A stretch of 64,000 bases of DNA from Heterocephalus glaber (lineage: Eukaryota > Chordata > Mammalia > Rodentia > Bathyergidae): NCBI RefSeq assembly GCF_000247695.1, contig NW_004624778.1, positions 16,794,473 to 16,858,472 of the forward strand, written 5' to 3'. Under the pieces are notes generated by a model. It was not told the origin of the DNA and did no database searches. It saw only the letters and a list, made by a program, of their open reading frames with translations. The translations under genes were made by a program, and so were the position numbers. Shown here one piece after another: positions 1-12,370 of this stretch (its first letter is position 1; every line of letters begins with the position of its first letter).

Positions 1-375
1 ATAGGACACACATGTGTAAATACCGAATAGTTTCTCTGGTGTGAAAAACTAAAAGTGTAAATAAGGATCAAAATGTATAATTGATAATGTGAAATAGGAA
101 GAAAAGGTCTAAAGGAGTAGGGGAAGTGGGAGGGGTAGGAGAAAGGAAAGAAAGGAAAAGAAAAAATAGGAGCAAAGGAAAACATGGAAACAAAGTCTTT
201 GTAAATAGGAAAGGGTGGAGGGCCTTAAGGGAGGGCAGGGGAATGGGGAAAAAATAAGAACCAAGATACATCATGTAGAGGTACAAGATCCCAGTGAGGA
301 ATGTAACTGTATTGTATGCCTATAATATACCAATAAACTTAATGGAAAATAACTTATTTCAAAACAAAACAAGAC
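1..375 (+). mobile_element. L1 3' UTR, recent rodent-type subfamily (cut by window edge)
   Basis: It aligns with the tail of the L1 at 16031-17734: the same start (aggacacacatgtgtaaa), purine-rich UTR, and final accaataaact. The UTR holds a G-rich block at 229-248 of four G runs. An A-rich tail (aaaacaaaacaag) ends it. The 5' part lies outside the window. Confidence 0.9.
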
Positions 376-778
376 GAGAGTATAGTTGTGTGATGGGGAT
401 GGGCCAAGTGTAGGTTTAGAGGGTGCTGGGCTGTTCCACCCAATTGGCTGGTGCGCCAACTTGTGTTCATTCATTGGCTACCAAGGGAGTACTGCTGCCA
501 AGTATAGCCCCAACTCCACTGAGGTCACATGACTGCCTGTTCCTGTTTGGCAGTAGGGCTGCATCTCCTGCCCTACAGCCTCTCTATGAACATGGTGATT
601 TCTAACCATATCCCCAGATCTCCACTGCCCTAACCAGGGGACTTGCTGGAGAAGATCACAGCACCCCCTCCTTCCTACACTGTAATTATTATTTTACAAT
701 TGATTAATTGAGTATCTTAATATTTACAAATAATATGTATTGAATCTCCACAATTTTTCAGATGAATTAATACAGCTT
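376..778. other. Unassigned intronic DNA
   Basis: Moderately GC-rich at 430-660, then AT-rich. No repeat family or exon recognised. The 60-codon open frame at 423-605 has no coding features. Confidence 0.5.
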
Positions 779-1189
779 TGTCTTGCTTTTTTGATGCTGA
801 CACACAAAACCAAATACCCACAAATTAAGGAAAAAATGGTTTATTTCGCACCACACTTTTTAGAGAATTCAGTCCAGGTCAGGTGGCCCCAAGGCTGGGA
901 AATGTAGCAGAGAGCCAAGACAGAGAAGAAACAGCTCAAATAATGGTGGAAGGAAGGGGAGGGTAGTTAGGTATCAAGAAAGAGAGACTGAGATAGACCT
1001 TTCCAGGCCACCTTCTAGTGACCCATCTCCTCCTACCAGATTTCACCTCTGAACATCACACTTAGCCATAAACTCATCAGTGCACTAATCTAGGTATTGC
1101 TATCATGCCCCCTTGATCCAGTCACCTCCAAAAACTCCACCTTTGAGTACATGGGGCTTTGTGGAAACACCTAGATATGAACCATAACA
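779..1189 (-). mobile_element. MaLR-type solo LTR with intact 5-bp target duplication
   Basis: On the + strand it begins TGTCTTGC and ends CATAACA, the TGT...ACA ends of an LTR. It is flanked on both sides by agctt (774-778 and 1190-1194). The interior matches the reverse complement of MST/MLT-class MaLR LTRs (cacaaattaagg, ggtttattt, tggggctttgtggaa). No internal retroviral sequence is attached, so it is a solo LTR. Confidence 0.88.
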
Positions 1190-1194
1190 AGCTT

Positions 1195-2285
1195 CATTAA
1201 TTATTACATCAATAACATCAGTAGCTAAATGTGTTGACAGATATGCGAAGCCTGTACTTGGTATTTTCGCTTTTCTCTGTGTTATGTGGATGAAAGACTA
1301 TTCTTTGTCTTAGAAATAAACTGGAAGTCAAGTACAATCAAATAGTTTAGCAATCAGCAAATTTTAAATCTTTGGGGACTTCACAACTAGACCAAAGAGA
1401 AAGAAAAGAATTTTTGCCACACTGGTGTAAGTTTCAGAATAAGCATTAAACCAACCAGAGAAGTGTAAGTCTAAAAGAGGCCACCATATTGATGTTTAAT
1501 TTCTCTTTCCTCCTAGTTAGTTAAAGCAACTTAAAAGATGTCTACTTTTATAGCTGTTTTTCTCATAAAACAAGTTTTTTACAGCTTAAGGCTATTAGTT
1601 TCCCTTTCAACAATGGCTTTAAAGGAAGAAAAAATTCTTTTTGTGATATTTAGCTCCTCAGTCTTAATTCCAAGCATTTACTCTGACAGAATAAAAGTAT
1701 GTCCATTTTCTAAATTTTCCCTGTGAACCAAACTGGTAGCACTGTTGGAATTAATTGAATAACTGCATATGTAGGAGGACCTTTAAGGATAATGAATCAG
1801 AAACGCAATGAGAAAATGGAAATTAAGCCAAGCACCAGTCACTTCAGACATTTTAGTTGTTTTTGCAATTTGCAGTTTCAATTGCTGAAAAGTCTCTTGA
1901 ATGCTTCATTGTCTCACCGATCTACCAGGAAATGAGAGCTGTGTTAAAGAGGAAAAACGGAAGAAAACCCCCATTTTCACTGTGGTTTGATTGGACACTG
2001 GAGATTGTTTTCTCTGTGCTTTTGACTTGCAGTGAGTAAACTGTAGCAGGCATTTAGAAGCCACAGCCAAAAAAAATTCCCCAAATCAGTAAAACTTTGT
2101 CTTATATCTAGGAGGTATTACACTAAAGGCTTATTGGAAATATTATGAAACATAAAGAAACTGCCAACTGGAGTAAAGAAAAGAGCTTGACTTTATTCTA
2201 ATAGCTTATTTGCTTATTCCAGTTCTGCAAAATGTGAAAAATATCATTAACAATGGACATTTAGTGTGTGTATATTCTGTGGATG
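1195..2285. other. Unassigned intronic DNA
   Basis: AT-rich DNA. I see no repeat family, splice-bounded open frame or structured element. The 62-codon and 60-codon frames at 1538 and 1857 look like chance. Confidence 0.5.
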
Positions 2286-2289
2286 TTTA

Positions 2290-2475
2290 CTTTTTATTTT
2301 CTTCTTCATTAAATTCTCACAATACTACCATGAGAGAAGTTTGATTATACGATTGAAGAAAATGGAGTGTAAATTAGTAAACTCTCTTGTCTCTCTAATA
2401 CTCTAGTAAATAGCAGCAGTGACATTTGAACTCAGCTCTGGCTTTATTATCAAGCACATGCCACTGCATCAGATA
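2290..2475 (+). repeat. MIR SINE fragment, diverged
   Basis: It shows the MIR core order: attaaattctcacaatactacc, then a degraded gaggaaactgag region, then gtgacatttgaactcagctctggc. Confidence 0.6.
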
Positions 2476-3529
2476 TTGGTAGCTATAAAGTCACCAAACA
2501 TGAATGCCTGAACACTGTAATGGATTTATAGAGTAATCCATAAGCTGTAAGATTTCAGCTGTCCTCGGATAAGCCGTATATATGAAGCTGGAGGCAGGCA
2601 TGCTGGTTAGACTCTGGAGGAGCATTCATGAAATTATGGGAAGAAAATCTATTTCCCTTTCCATCACAGAGAGGATCCTCTGGTAGAATTGAATGTTATT
2701 TACTCAAAAGATCATTGGATGGGGAAAAGAGAATATGGCTATGAATTAAGGTGACTTACACTTTGTTAACTTGAAATTGTTTTAGCTTTCAGAGTTCAGT
2801 TGTATAATTGTTATGCATATTACTTGTCACTATTACTTATAAGATTTGTTACTTAATTTCAAAATTGAAATTAGTGTATTAACTTACATTCCAAAAATGA
2901 CCCAAAATACCATTTTCTTTCACTTGGATTCTTGCTCATGCCTGATTCATATAATCAATAATATGCAGGGCCAGTCTTGTGAGAGGTTTTCTTTTAAATG
3001 AATTTCCAGGGCTCCAGTGATTCAAAAAAATCCCATTAAGATATGTTTTAAAAATTAAACTGAACTCAACACATAACACAATTCTGAACGCTCATTTGAA
3101 AACAATGTGAAAGAGAAGGTTAAAGAAGTTATGTATATTTTATTATTTTTAAAATATTTATATGGATGAAAATGTGGCGAGTTGAGATCTTTTATTCAGA
3201 AGGTGCTCAGTAAATAAACTACAGAACATAGAAGATTCATTTTTATGTAGTTAGATGTAATTTATTAACTCCATTTCAATATCAATGAAGGGTTTAGAGT
3301 GATTTATTGATGGACATGTTAACTTATATAACTTGTATTTATTCTCATCACTTTTCTTTTGGAAATTTCAGGATCACTGCCCTGATCTTATCTTATTAGC
3401 CAGGATCTAAAGCAGAACTTATTCTTTTCCCCTTTATTTATTTTGCATTTTTTTGGTAACAACATTTTTGACATGTAATTTTCCTATCATAAATCCTGTT
3501 ATTCGTTATTTAACATACTAGAAAGAGCC
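2476..3529. other. Unassigned intronic DNA
   Basis: AT-rich, no recognisable element. Several A/T runs only. Confidence 0.45.
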
Positions 3530-3692
3530 TGATTCCCAACATCCCCCTCAAGAGAACATCCCCAGTGGCCTAACTCCCTTTTATAGGCTCCATCTCCTAA
3601 ATCTTCTACAATGTCTCAGTACTACCACAGGCTAGTGATTAGGCCTTTAGCATATAGGCCTTTGGGGGAGAGTTGAGAACCAAATCATAACA
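3530..3692 (-). mobile_element. MaLR/MLT LTR fragment
   Basis: It matches the start-of-LTR part in reverse: gtggcctaactccc, ccatctcctaaatcttc, accacaggctagtgattagg, gcctttgggggaga, and a final aaatcataaca. Confidence 0.75.
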
Positions 3693-3694
3693 AT

Positions 3695-4335
3695 TATTCT
3701 TCCCCCTTCTGTGATTATTAGTACATATTAGTAGTATAGAATATTGAGTTTCACTGTGTCATTTTCATACACACATGTAACGTAATTCAATCCTGTCTAG
3801 TCCCCCTATTACCTTCTCTTACCTACTTCTCCCTGTCTCTCATCCCCTTCTTATATAATGGTCTACTTCCATGTCAACTTTTTTATATAATTCCAAATAA
3901 ATATGCAATATTTGTCTTCTGAGTCTGGCTTATTTCCCTTTACATCCTGCAAGTTGCTTGATTTTGTTGGTTGAATAATAATTGTGGCTCAATAATACTC
4001 TGTGTATATATACCACACTTTCTTTTATTCACTCCTTGATGGGCACTTAGGTTGATTCTATAACTTGGTTATTGTAAATCATGCTGTGGTATATATAGAG
4101 GAGTGGTATAGCATTTAATAATTCTTTTTTTATTTAATACTATTTTTAGTAGTTCTATATAATAGTATCTATTTTTAACTTTTTAAGGAACTTCCATACC
4201 GATTCCCATAGTGGCTCTACTTAATTGCATGCCTACCAACACTATATAGCAACTCTTTTTCCTTTATTATTTTTTATGTTCTTGACCAAAGCTTAATAAT
4301 TCCTAATGGTTTAATTGTACCTTTACTATACTAGT
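3695..4335 (-). mobile_element. Old L1M-type LINE, 3' part of ORF2 region
   Basis: The sequence carries the reverse-strand order typical of old L1 ends: ctggcttatttccctttaca, tggctcaataatactctgtg, gatgggcacttaggttgatt, then ccatagtggctctactt. It is heavily decayed, with no open frame. Confidence 0.8.
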
Positions 4336-7300
4336 CACAATATCTTTATTGCTCGAAATCTCTGAATTTTCTAAAGCTTTCATGGTCTCTAAATTTCAAA
4401 CAGGACTTTATAGTGTATCTTCTTTTGAAAGTTTAAACTATGGATATAAAGATAGATTATAAATTATTGATTAAGGAAAGAAGGGCAAGTCAAATAGCCC
4501 TACAGAAAGTGGTATGCTACCACCCTTTACATGTATAGTTTGTGCATGATACACTCATGTTTACATAAATGACACCCTACCAAATAGTCTCTTATTGTAC
4601 CAGTTGGTGGCATTTATATTGAATCATGACAGTGCTTTATTTCTAAATTGCACCCATTTTTAATGATCCATCCTCTTTTTGTCTTAATATCTTAAAAGAT
4701 AATGTGACATGCAAATGATTTTAAAATAGTTGAGTATTGTTTCTGTATCCAGTATTTAGCATTTAAAAGAAAAGTGACAGCCTGCCAAACTGCATAATGT
4801 ACTCCCTGGAGTATCAGAAATTGCATGTGCTAACAGAAATCACATCTAAAAAAAACAAGTCTGTATATAAACCAAACTCAAAAGGTGTTTCTCTTTCACT
4901 TTAGCTTCAGTATGTGTTAAACTCTTGTGACATTGAAAAACAACAGTTTTGAAATTATTATTTTTTTAAAATAGGAGCTACAATCTTTAAAAAGCCAGGC
5001 ATGTTAAAAGGAACACATACCAAGCCAGTGGGCTCATAAGAGAACCCACTAAAAATATTTTTTTGCCAACTATAAGGGTGGATGATTTGCATGCTGGTCA
5101 GCCACACTGGACTGAACTGCTTCCACATAGAATAGCTCAGGACTTCAAATCGCTTTGAAAAGACCAGGCCAAGACTGTAAATTTCTGTGTGCTCTCCATC
5201 CTTGATTACATGTATGGTTGGATTCACAAATTTAAAAAATAAGCCAGTTCATTTACCAGGGGCCAGATGGAATAGAGATGAAGAAATTATATCCACTTGA
5301 TGAAAGAAATATGTCCAAATCCAATTATTATTTTGAACTTTGAATGCAAACCCCACTGCCACCCAAGCCAACATATGAACCCTTGTATTCTCTGCCTCAT
5401 GAACTAAGCTTCTGTTTGAAATGAGCTCTAAATCTCTTCAAGAAGACATTAGAATTTTGAAGTTTCTCTTATTTTTAAAAATTTAATATTCATTACTTGA
5501 CCAGTGATATGGAGAAAATACACATTTCAAGAGAAAGGAAAAAATAATCATGATTATGGATAATTGAGCAGAATTCTCAAATGAGTAATTTGCTGTAGTC
5601 CCCATACAGCAAACTAGCTTGCTGGTTGTAAAGGAGTGCTGGTTTTCTGAGATATGGAAAAGAAATGGAAAACTTTCCTTTCAACAAAGAGGAAATCAAC
5701 ATAACAAGAAATAAATACAAAATTATAATCTCACTGGTAGTTCTGAAAAATACAATATAAGCACTGTGGTGGCTGGATTTTCATACATCAGCTAATATTT
5801 AAGTTATAAAATAGTTTACATAAATATTTTGTACATAAAATGAATCATTTATTGATAATCTATGTTAGGATCCCCTTTTATTTAAAATGTATATTTAGGT
5901 TTTTAGCATTAAAAGAAAAAAGTACTTGAAATTGAAACAAATTATTGTCTGTTTGCTTAGGCATTGTAATGGGGTATTTTAGTGGCAGGACAAAAATTTT
6001 CATTTGGGAAAAATGTTTTTATTACTATTCCTGTGATAGTAGTTTGTTACCAATATTTATTTACCTGTTATCTCCGGAATATATGCTATCAGTTTGTAAG
6101 GGGCTGTAGAAAGAACAAAGCAGGGACAACCCCTTACCCAAGAAGGAAAAACAATTCAAAGAAGATGATCATGAGCTGAAAGAGAGTGTCACACAATGTT
6201 GGACAGTGTTGGTCAGTTGAGTTATTCCATAGTAAAAATCCAAAATGAGCCAATTTGCAACTCATGGAATGACTTACGCATTAGTTACATGCTTTTGTTA
6301 TGATTTTTACAAAGCTTCTTTTGTCTTCATTAGGACATGCTATATATGCCATTCCAACTGTTCATTACTGACCCACCTAATTGTGAAACTACCCCTAGAT
6401 TTCAGATTAGGAATTATTAAAAATCATTGTTGCAAAGGAGGTGCAACATCCTGCTCAATATCATGTACTTCTACTTGGTCTTTGCAAAAGTTAATCTGAG
6501 ACCTTACTTCAATTTCAATTTAAGATTTCTCACCTTTTCCTGATTTATAATATATACCTAACCTTTTAAAAACAGCATACATTTATCTCACACATTTCCT
6601 TAATTCCTTTGTCTAGACCTAAAGGGCAGATCCCCCATATTAAGTTAGTTTGGAAGAAGTAAAATAAATTATTTTCTCTTGTGAGAAAAATAGTTTCGTT
6701 TTTCAACCAGCCTATCAAATGAACTTTAAATAACCAAGTTCACATTGAACAATTTTTAGATGGAAATTTATAATCAATGAAAACCCAATAAAATATAAAT
6801 ATAAATTCTTCAAATGTCAAAAAGGAAGTATCTGAGCCAAGCTTTGTAATACCAAACATTTAGAATTTTTTCAATCTAAAGCATCCAACTTTTATTAAAA
6901 TTTGGTTGTATAAAATAATTTAATTCAATGTAAAATCCAGAGTTATTTTGCTTGGATTGCATTAGTCAAAATTGGTTGTGTAATAGCATCCCTAAAGTTT
7001 ACATGCACTTTATGAAATTGCTAATATTCAATAGTTTTTGACCTAAAAATGTAACAGCTCCACTTTTTAAACTAAATACTTTTAAGCTCTTTTTGAGAAT
7101 TAAACTTGAGGAAAATAGTATGGAAAGAAGCTTCAGAATCAGCATCTTCTTTTGTTACTTATTCTCCATCTGTTCTTCTATTACACACACAGAGAGAGAC
7201 TTATACAAACACACACATACATCTGTTGCAAATCTCTTTGTGGATGTTTGGGAACTTAGATTGTTCAGTTTGTATTGGTTTTGAAAATTGATGATTTCTT

Positions 7301-7425
7301 ATCTATTGCTTATATGAAAAAGAGCTTTTAGAGAATAAGAGCAGCTTGGGGCTTGAAGGAACCCAAAGATTGAATTAGGGATATCCAAATTCAACCACTT
7401 TTTTGGTTAAAGAATTCTGTTGCTG
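4336..7425. other. Unassigned intronic DNA
   Basis: AT-rich unique sequence. The 89-codon reverse frame at 4958-5227 has no recognised homology or splice context. A short CA/GA-rich stretch lies at 7182-7225. Confidence 0.5.
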
Positions 7426-7427
7426 CA

Positions 7428-7700
7428 GGGCTCAGCAAACTTTCTTGGTAAGAGGCAGATAGGAAATTTTGGGGCTTTGCAGGGCACTTAGTCTTTATTG
7501 CCTTTACTCTATTCTGCAGTTTTCAGGCAAATGTGGACATAGAAATCATAAAACTGAATGTAATGCTTGTATTACAATAAAAAGTTATTTTTGGTCACTG
7601 AAATTTGGATATCATGTAATTGTGACATCATTAAAATTCTTTTCTCTTGATTTTTCCCCTAATGATTTATTGATGTAAAAATCCTTCCTACGTCATGGAC
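7428..7700 (+). mobile_element. hAT-Charlie-type non-autonomous DNA transposon relic
   Basis: It begins with a cagggctcagcaaacttt end and follows the pattern of the abundant Charlie-derived MER elements: aagaggcagataggaaatttt, ggctttgcagggca, then acaataaaaagttattttt. The 3' end is indistinct. The exact family is not assigned. Confidence 0.65.
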
Positions 7701-8334
7701 CACACATGCAAGTTGCCAGATGGAATAGGCCATAGTATACCAAAACCTGTTTTTTGGCATCTGTGACGTTGGTCATCCAACATCATCATAAACACCTTGG
7801 TTAATTGGAAGATGATTACTATATTTGTTAGTATATTTCAAATGTTCCACCTGTATTTGATAAGAATATAGTACCATCATATTTTATACCCTGTCTTTAG
7901 TCAAGCAAAGGGAAAAGATCTTAATAATAATGTACAGACAATATTACTATTATTTTCTCTGAAATTACTGCCTATGTATATTTTTAGATTACTTCAACTA
8001 TAATGCATATATTTAAATATCACCTTTGTCATATAACACTGCATCATAAGTGTTTTTCATCAAATGTGTAATATTATAACACAAATTTTAGATGCCATAC
8101 TACAGAAACTTCATGTGGGTTACTATTTCTTACCCTGCTTGGCTTTTACCAAATTTGGACTTTTGAATGACTTTTTTTGTTTTCACTATAATGATCTCCT
8201 TTATTCATAAAGTTACATTTCAATGTTTATACTTATTCTCTTGGAAAGATTTACAGAAGTTAGATTATTAATTTTGAGATCATATTCATCATAATTGTCA
8301 ATTTACTAGTGTATTAGGATTCTTGCATTAATTT

Positions 8335-8562
8335 GGATCATATACATTAAGTCTTTTATATGTGGCAGGCAATATGCTAAGCACTTTAAATCTCTTATCA
8401 TTTCATCCTCACAACAATTCTGTGAAATAAATGTCATTATCTCTGTTGGTAGAAGTAGAACCATGACTAGTATTAACAGTGTCCAAATTAGGACTTGGAT
8501 CTGTCTGAAACCAAATCCTGTGTTGAGGCATTTTATTACAAAGCCAGTGCAATTTAGAAATT
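8335..8562 (+). repeat. MIR SINE
   Basis: Well-preserved core: atgtggcaggcaatatgctaa, gcactttaaatctcttatca, tttcatcctcacaacaattc, followed by the degraded 3' half. Confidence 0.85.
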
Positions 8563-9016
8563 TATAGTGTCTGTGCACCCACATGATAAAGTGCTATTTC
8601 AATTTGTTCTCTATTAGGTGAAATCCTAATTACCATTTAAACCTTATTTTAATGCCAAACCAGAGACCTTTGCATGTCCACTGAATATATTTATAATGAG
8701 GCAAGATCTGTATTTGGAAGCTTCTTACCATACAAATACTTTCTCTTTGCTACAAGTCTAGTAAATCCAATGATTGAGTCTTGATCCTATTTCATTGTCT
8801 CTGCTCTCTTTTTAGACACTTATTTACCCTCTCACTGCTCTCCTGCCCTGATGATGGCATGTTCATGTGCTTAGCTTTCTTTAGGATGTCTCCTGACCCA
8901 ACTCCCTCACCAGCAGAGAGCATGTTGCTGAGAGGGATTCTGCCCCCAGCCTTTCAGAGGATATTAGTATGCTCAGAAAGAAATTATATAATATGATAGT
9001 TACTGTTGTAGTAATT
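8563..9016. other. Unassigned intronic DNA
   Basis: No family recognised. It has somewhat more C/T at 8800-8960. Confidence 0.4.
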
Positions 9017-9031
9017 AAAGCCCTAGCATAA

Positions 9032-9110
9032 GGGCCCGGGGATTTAGCTCAGTGGTGCATCTGCCTGCCTCGCAAGTGCAAGGTCCTGAGTTTCATCCCC
9101 AGTACCAAAA
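9032..9110 (+). mobile_element. ID-type SINE, tRNA-Ala derived
   Basis: Box A-like tttagctcagtgg and box B-like gagtttcatcc are in tRNA spacing, and it ends agtacc plus A tail. A direct repeat aaagccctagca lies on both sides (9017-9028 and about 9110-9121), marking retroposition. Confidence 0.93.
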
Positions 9111-9179
9111 AAGCCCTAGCAGAAAGCCAACAGTGCAAATAATAAGTGACAGATTATTTCTTATTAAAACATGCTGGAG

Positions 9180-9283
9180 AGCCGGGGATTTAACTCAGTG
9201 GTTTTGCCACCTGCTGAGCAAGTGCAAGGACCTGAGTTCAATCCCCGGTACCAAAAAAAAAAAACAAAAAAAAACAAAAAAAA
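9180..9283 (+). mobile_element. ID-type SINE with long A-rich tail
   Basis: The body is gccggggatttaactcagtg through gttcaatccccggtacc, with a tail of A runs broken by single C. The flanking duplication aaaacatgctgga occurs before the body and after the tail. It lies only about 70 bp downstream of another copy. Confidence 0.93.
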
Positions 9284-9783
9284 ACATGCTGGAAGAGTAA
9301 CAGTTGAGTCAGTATTGATTTGGAAAGGTATGTTTGAGTTCTAATTCTGTCAGTTCACCGTACAAAGAGTTTCACATGTGTATCATCTTTGTGATTAATT
9401 GATCTGTTCCTTCTTCATTGTCTCAGCAGCAAGTAGTCATCATCATTATGTTACTGTAGAATTTTCAGTAATGTTTCATGCAGTTATACATAGGGTTGTA
9501 GCACTATTGTTGGTGCTGCCAAGATAATGTTTTTATTACTTTATGCACTGTGAACAGTTTCATTAACAACTCTCTACTCTTTGCGTCCTCTCATTGGATA
9601 GCCTGAGACTGAGAAGCATGTTACAAATTGCACCCTGATAATGTGTAATTTGAATAACCTAATACTAAATGAGAGCTGTTAGTAATTAGATATTGCTCTA
9701 AACAGTGGCATCTCAAACAGTTTCACTATGCTGAAATTTTGGATGAATATGAATTTTGTTAGAAATTTAAGAAGGGTACAAAT

Positions 9784-9784
<1 letters not shown>

Positions 9785-9814
<30 letters not shown>

Positions 9815-9900
9815 TATATATATATATATATACACACACATGGTATTATATGTGTATATATGTGTATATACATATATATAATATGTATATATGGTATATT
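9785..9900. repeat. Compound (CA)n/(TA)n microsatellite
   Basis: A short CA run, then a long TA tract, CA again, and imperfect tatgtgtata repeats. It is strongly self-complementary. Confidence 0.95.
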
Positions 9901-10109
9901 TCAGCCGTAACACTTTTCTTCAGATTCTAAAAATCTCTAAGTATAAACTTCAATAAATTAATGTCATGGAAAGAATTTCATTATTTCTCCAAATAATAAA
10001 ATTAGAAAATATCTAAGATGTCTTCATGTTTTGTTAGCCTTATATGTATTAAATGGAAAGGGTCTTTGAAGAATAAATCTCTCCGTTTCCTTCAAAAAGT
10101 ATAATATGA

Positions 10110-10195
10110 GGGCCGGGAGTTTAGCTCAGTGTTCTGGCGCCTGCCTCGCAAACGCAAGGTCCCGAGTTTGATCCCCAGTAGCCCCCCACAAAAAA
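10110..10195 (+). mobile_element. ID-type SINE
   Basis: gggccgggagtttagctcag to gagtttgatccccagta, with an unusual gccccccac insertion before the A tail. The duplication aaaaagtataatatga flanks it on both sides. Confidence 0.92.
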
Positions 10196-12279
10196 GTATA
10201 ATATGAAAACAAGTATTTATAGAATTCAAATGTGTTTTACATTTAGAATATAATCTTAAAATGATATTTTTCATTGGTGTAAGTTTTTCTTTAAAAAATA
10301 CAGTAGGCAGTTTATGATTGTTCAAGGCATTGTTCTATTGGATAAAATTCTATAGCTTCATTCTTTTAACTCATATAAGAATCAGTTCTTAAATAGAAGC
10401 TATATGTATACTGATGAGAAGTTTACATAACACAATCTAACTCTATGTTCTGCTTACATTTATGCTAAATAAATTGATATTTATAAAAAAGTCAGGGAAA
10501 AATTTCTATGCTTTAAGCACCATAATCACTATAAATAATGAATATTAGAATGCTATTATAGAATAAAGTCACAAGCCAGAATGTATCTTGCTGCTAAATT
10601 ATTTAAAATGTTGCCTGCTAAATATATATTTATTTTAAGTATATAATTTTATTTTAAGTCTACATCGGTACATATTAGGGCCAGAATCACAGTTTTTAAT
10701 GCATACCAACTTTTCCTTCTTGGCTTGGAGGGAAGAGAATGTTCATAATACAAAATATGTTTCACAGTTAGAATTTTAAAAGATGAACTACATTTAAATT
10801 AATAAGTGTTTGGGGCAAGTGTTACTCCAGGGCAAAGATTATTAAGAAAATGTCTAAATTATATTGAAGTAATACTATGATGATTAATGGAATTTTTATT
10901 CTGCTATACTGTGTGGGAAGAATTAAGAGAAGAAATATATTTCATCTCTAAGAAAACGAAATATGAGTTACACATTTAACACTTCATTAACTATGTAGAT
11001 TGCTGTGAAATCTGGTGAGAAAGTTAAGGATAGTCAGATGCCATAAAGCTCTCAACCCATATATGTTTATTTGTTTCATATATGATGAAGCTAGAAAAAT
11101 TAGAAAACAACCAAAAAAGAGCCAGAGTTAAGCATGGAAAATGGGACATTAGAAACAAAACCATATTATTGAGGGTATATCTTTCCAAAGGTAAATTACA
11201 GAGCTTCTTAACCTCTCTCAAATGCAACATATGATTTTGGTAAATTGTATGTGAAATAATGTGAGCTGCATTTAAGAGCAAAAATTACATTAATATTACA
11301 GCAAATACCATATAAAATGATGATTTACTACTGTTACTCTTTTTTGTGCATTTTTGACCCAAGCACATATTTCTTTTTATTCTCTTCCTATTTGCATTCA
11401 CAAGCAGTCACACAATCCCTATCTCAGGTGTATTATGTGAACTTGTACTTGTGTACATATATGTGGAGGTTTTGATTTGAATTTATGACTCTGTTGTCTC
11501 TATTCTCTAGGAGTAGTTTGCATACTAAAATATATGTAATTCTATTCTTAGTCAAAAGTCAAAACTATCCTTTTTAATTTACACATTTTATTTTTCTTCA
11601 TATACAATAAAACAAAACCAATATTACTCTAACATCTATTACATACTTGACAGGGTGGTAAGTGGTTTTACATGTATTATCTCCTATAATCTTATTAACA
11701 GATCTTTACTTAACACTAATCATCCTGATGAGGGAAAAAACAACAATGAACCAGAAGAGCAAGTAGTTTGTCTTGAATCACTGCCTTACTGTGTGATGCT
11801 TGTGATCCCATAAACCTCTTATCAACCTAATTCTATTATTGGTTAAGAGCCATTTCATTTTCAGAAAGTCACTAAAGGACCTACTCAGTGATGAACACTT
11901 CAGGACTGTACAATCACTGTTTTGATAAAGAGAATAATTAAAAAGGGACTTATTCAATTGATAATTCCCAAATTGTATTATCTCACTGCTACATGAGTTT
12001 TGACCAGCTTGAGTGAATGATTTCAAACTTTTAAATTTATATATAAATCAAATACAAGCAATTGTTGGTGAGACTAAAAGCTGCTAGACTGAAACACCTT
12101 TAATTGGCCACCATTGTGACACTTTAGCATGGATTTTTCTCTAACAGATGTAGAAACACAAATAAAAGTACCTGTTAATGTTATGTTACTAATAATGAAG
12201 TTCCTTTTCTTGCTTCTAGCCTGAGGTATCTGACAATGCTGTATACAAATAAATTCAAATCTCTCAAAAGTAAACTAGA
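10196..12279. other. Intronic DNA with at most a weak MIR
   Basis: AT-rich. At 11640-11760 the order acttgacagggtggtaagtg, ttttacatgtattatctcct, taatcttatt weakly suggests a MIR on the + strand. Nothing else is recognised. Confidence 0.4.
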
Positions 12280-12370
12280 GGGCTGAGGATTTAGCTCAGT
12301 GGAGATGCTCCTGCCTTGAAAGCACAAGGTCCTGAGTTTGATCCATGATATTGAAAAAACAAAACAAAAT
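12280..12370 (+). mobile_element. ID-type SINE, more diverged
   Basis: gggctgaggatttagctcag, then gcacaaggtcctgagtttga, then atccatgatattg and an A-rich tail. The usual agtacc end is mutated. Confidence 0.88.

Noticed and set aside
1960..2036. Acceptor-like ttttgacttgcag followed by tgagtaaac
   Set aside because: It is immediately followed by stops in a phase that would not fit a DCC exon, and no donor pairs with it.
4958..5227. 89-codon reverse frame resembling a compact protein
   Set aside because: No recognised homology, starts and ends in AT-rich intron, no splice sites.
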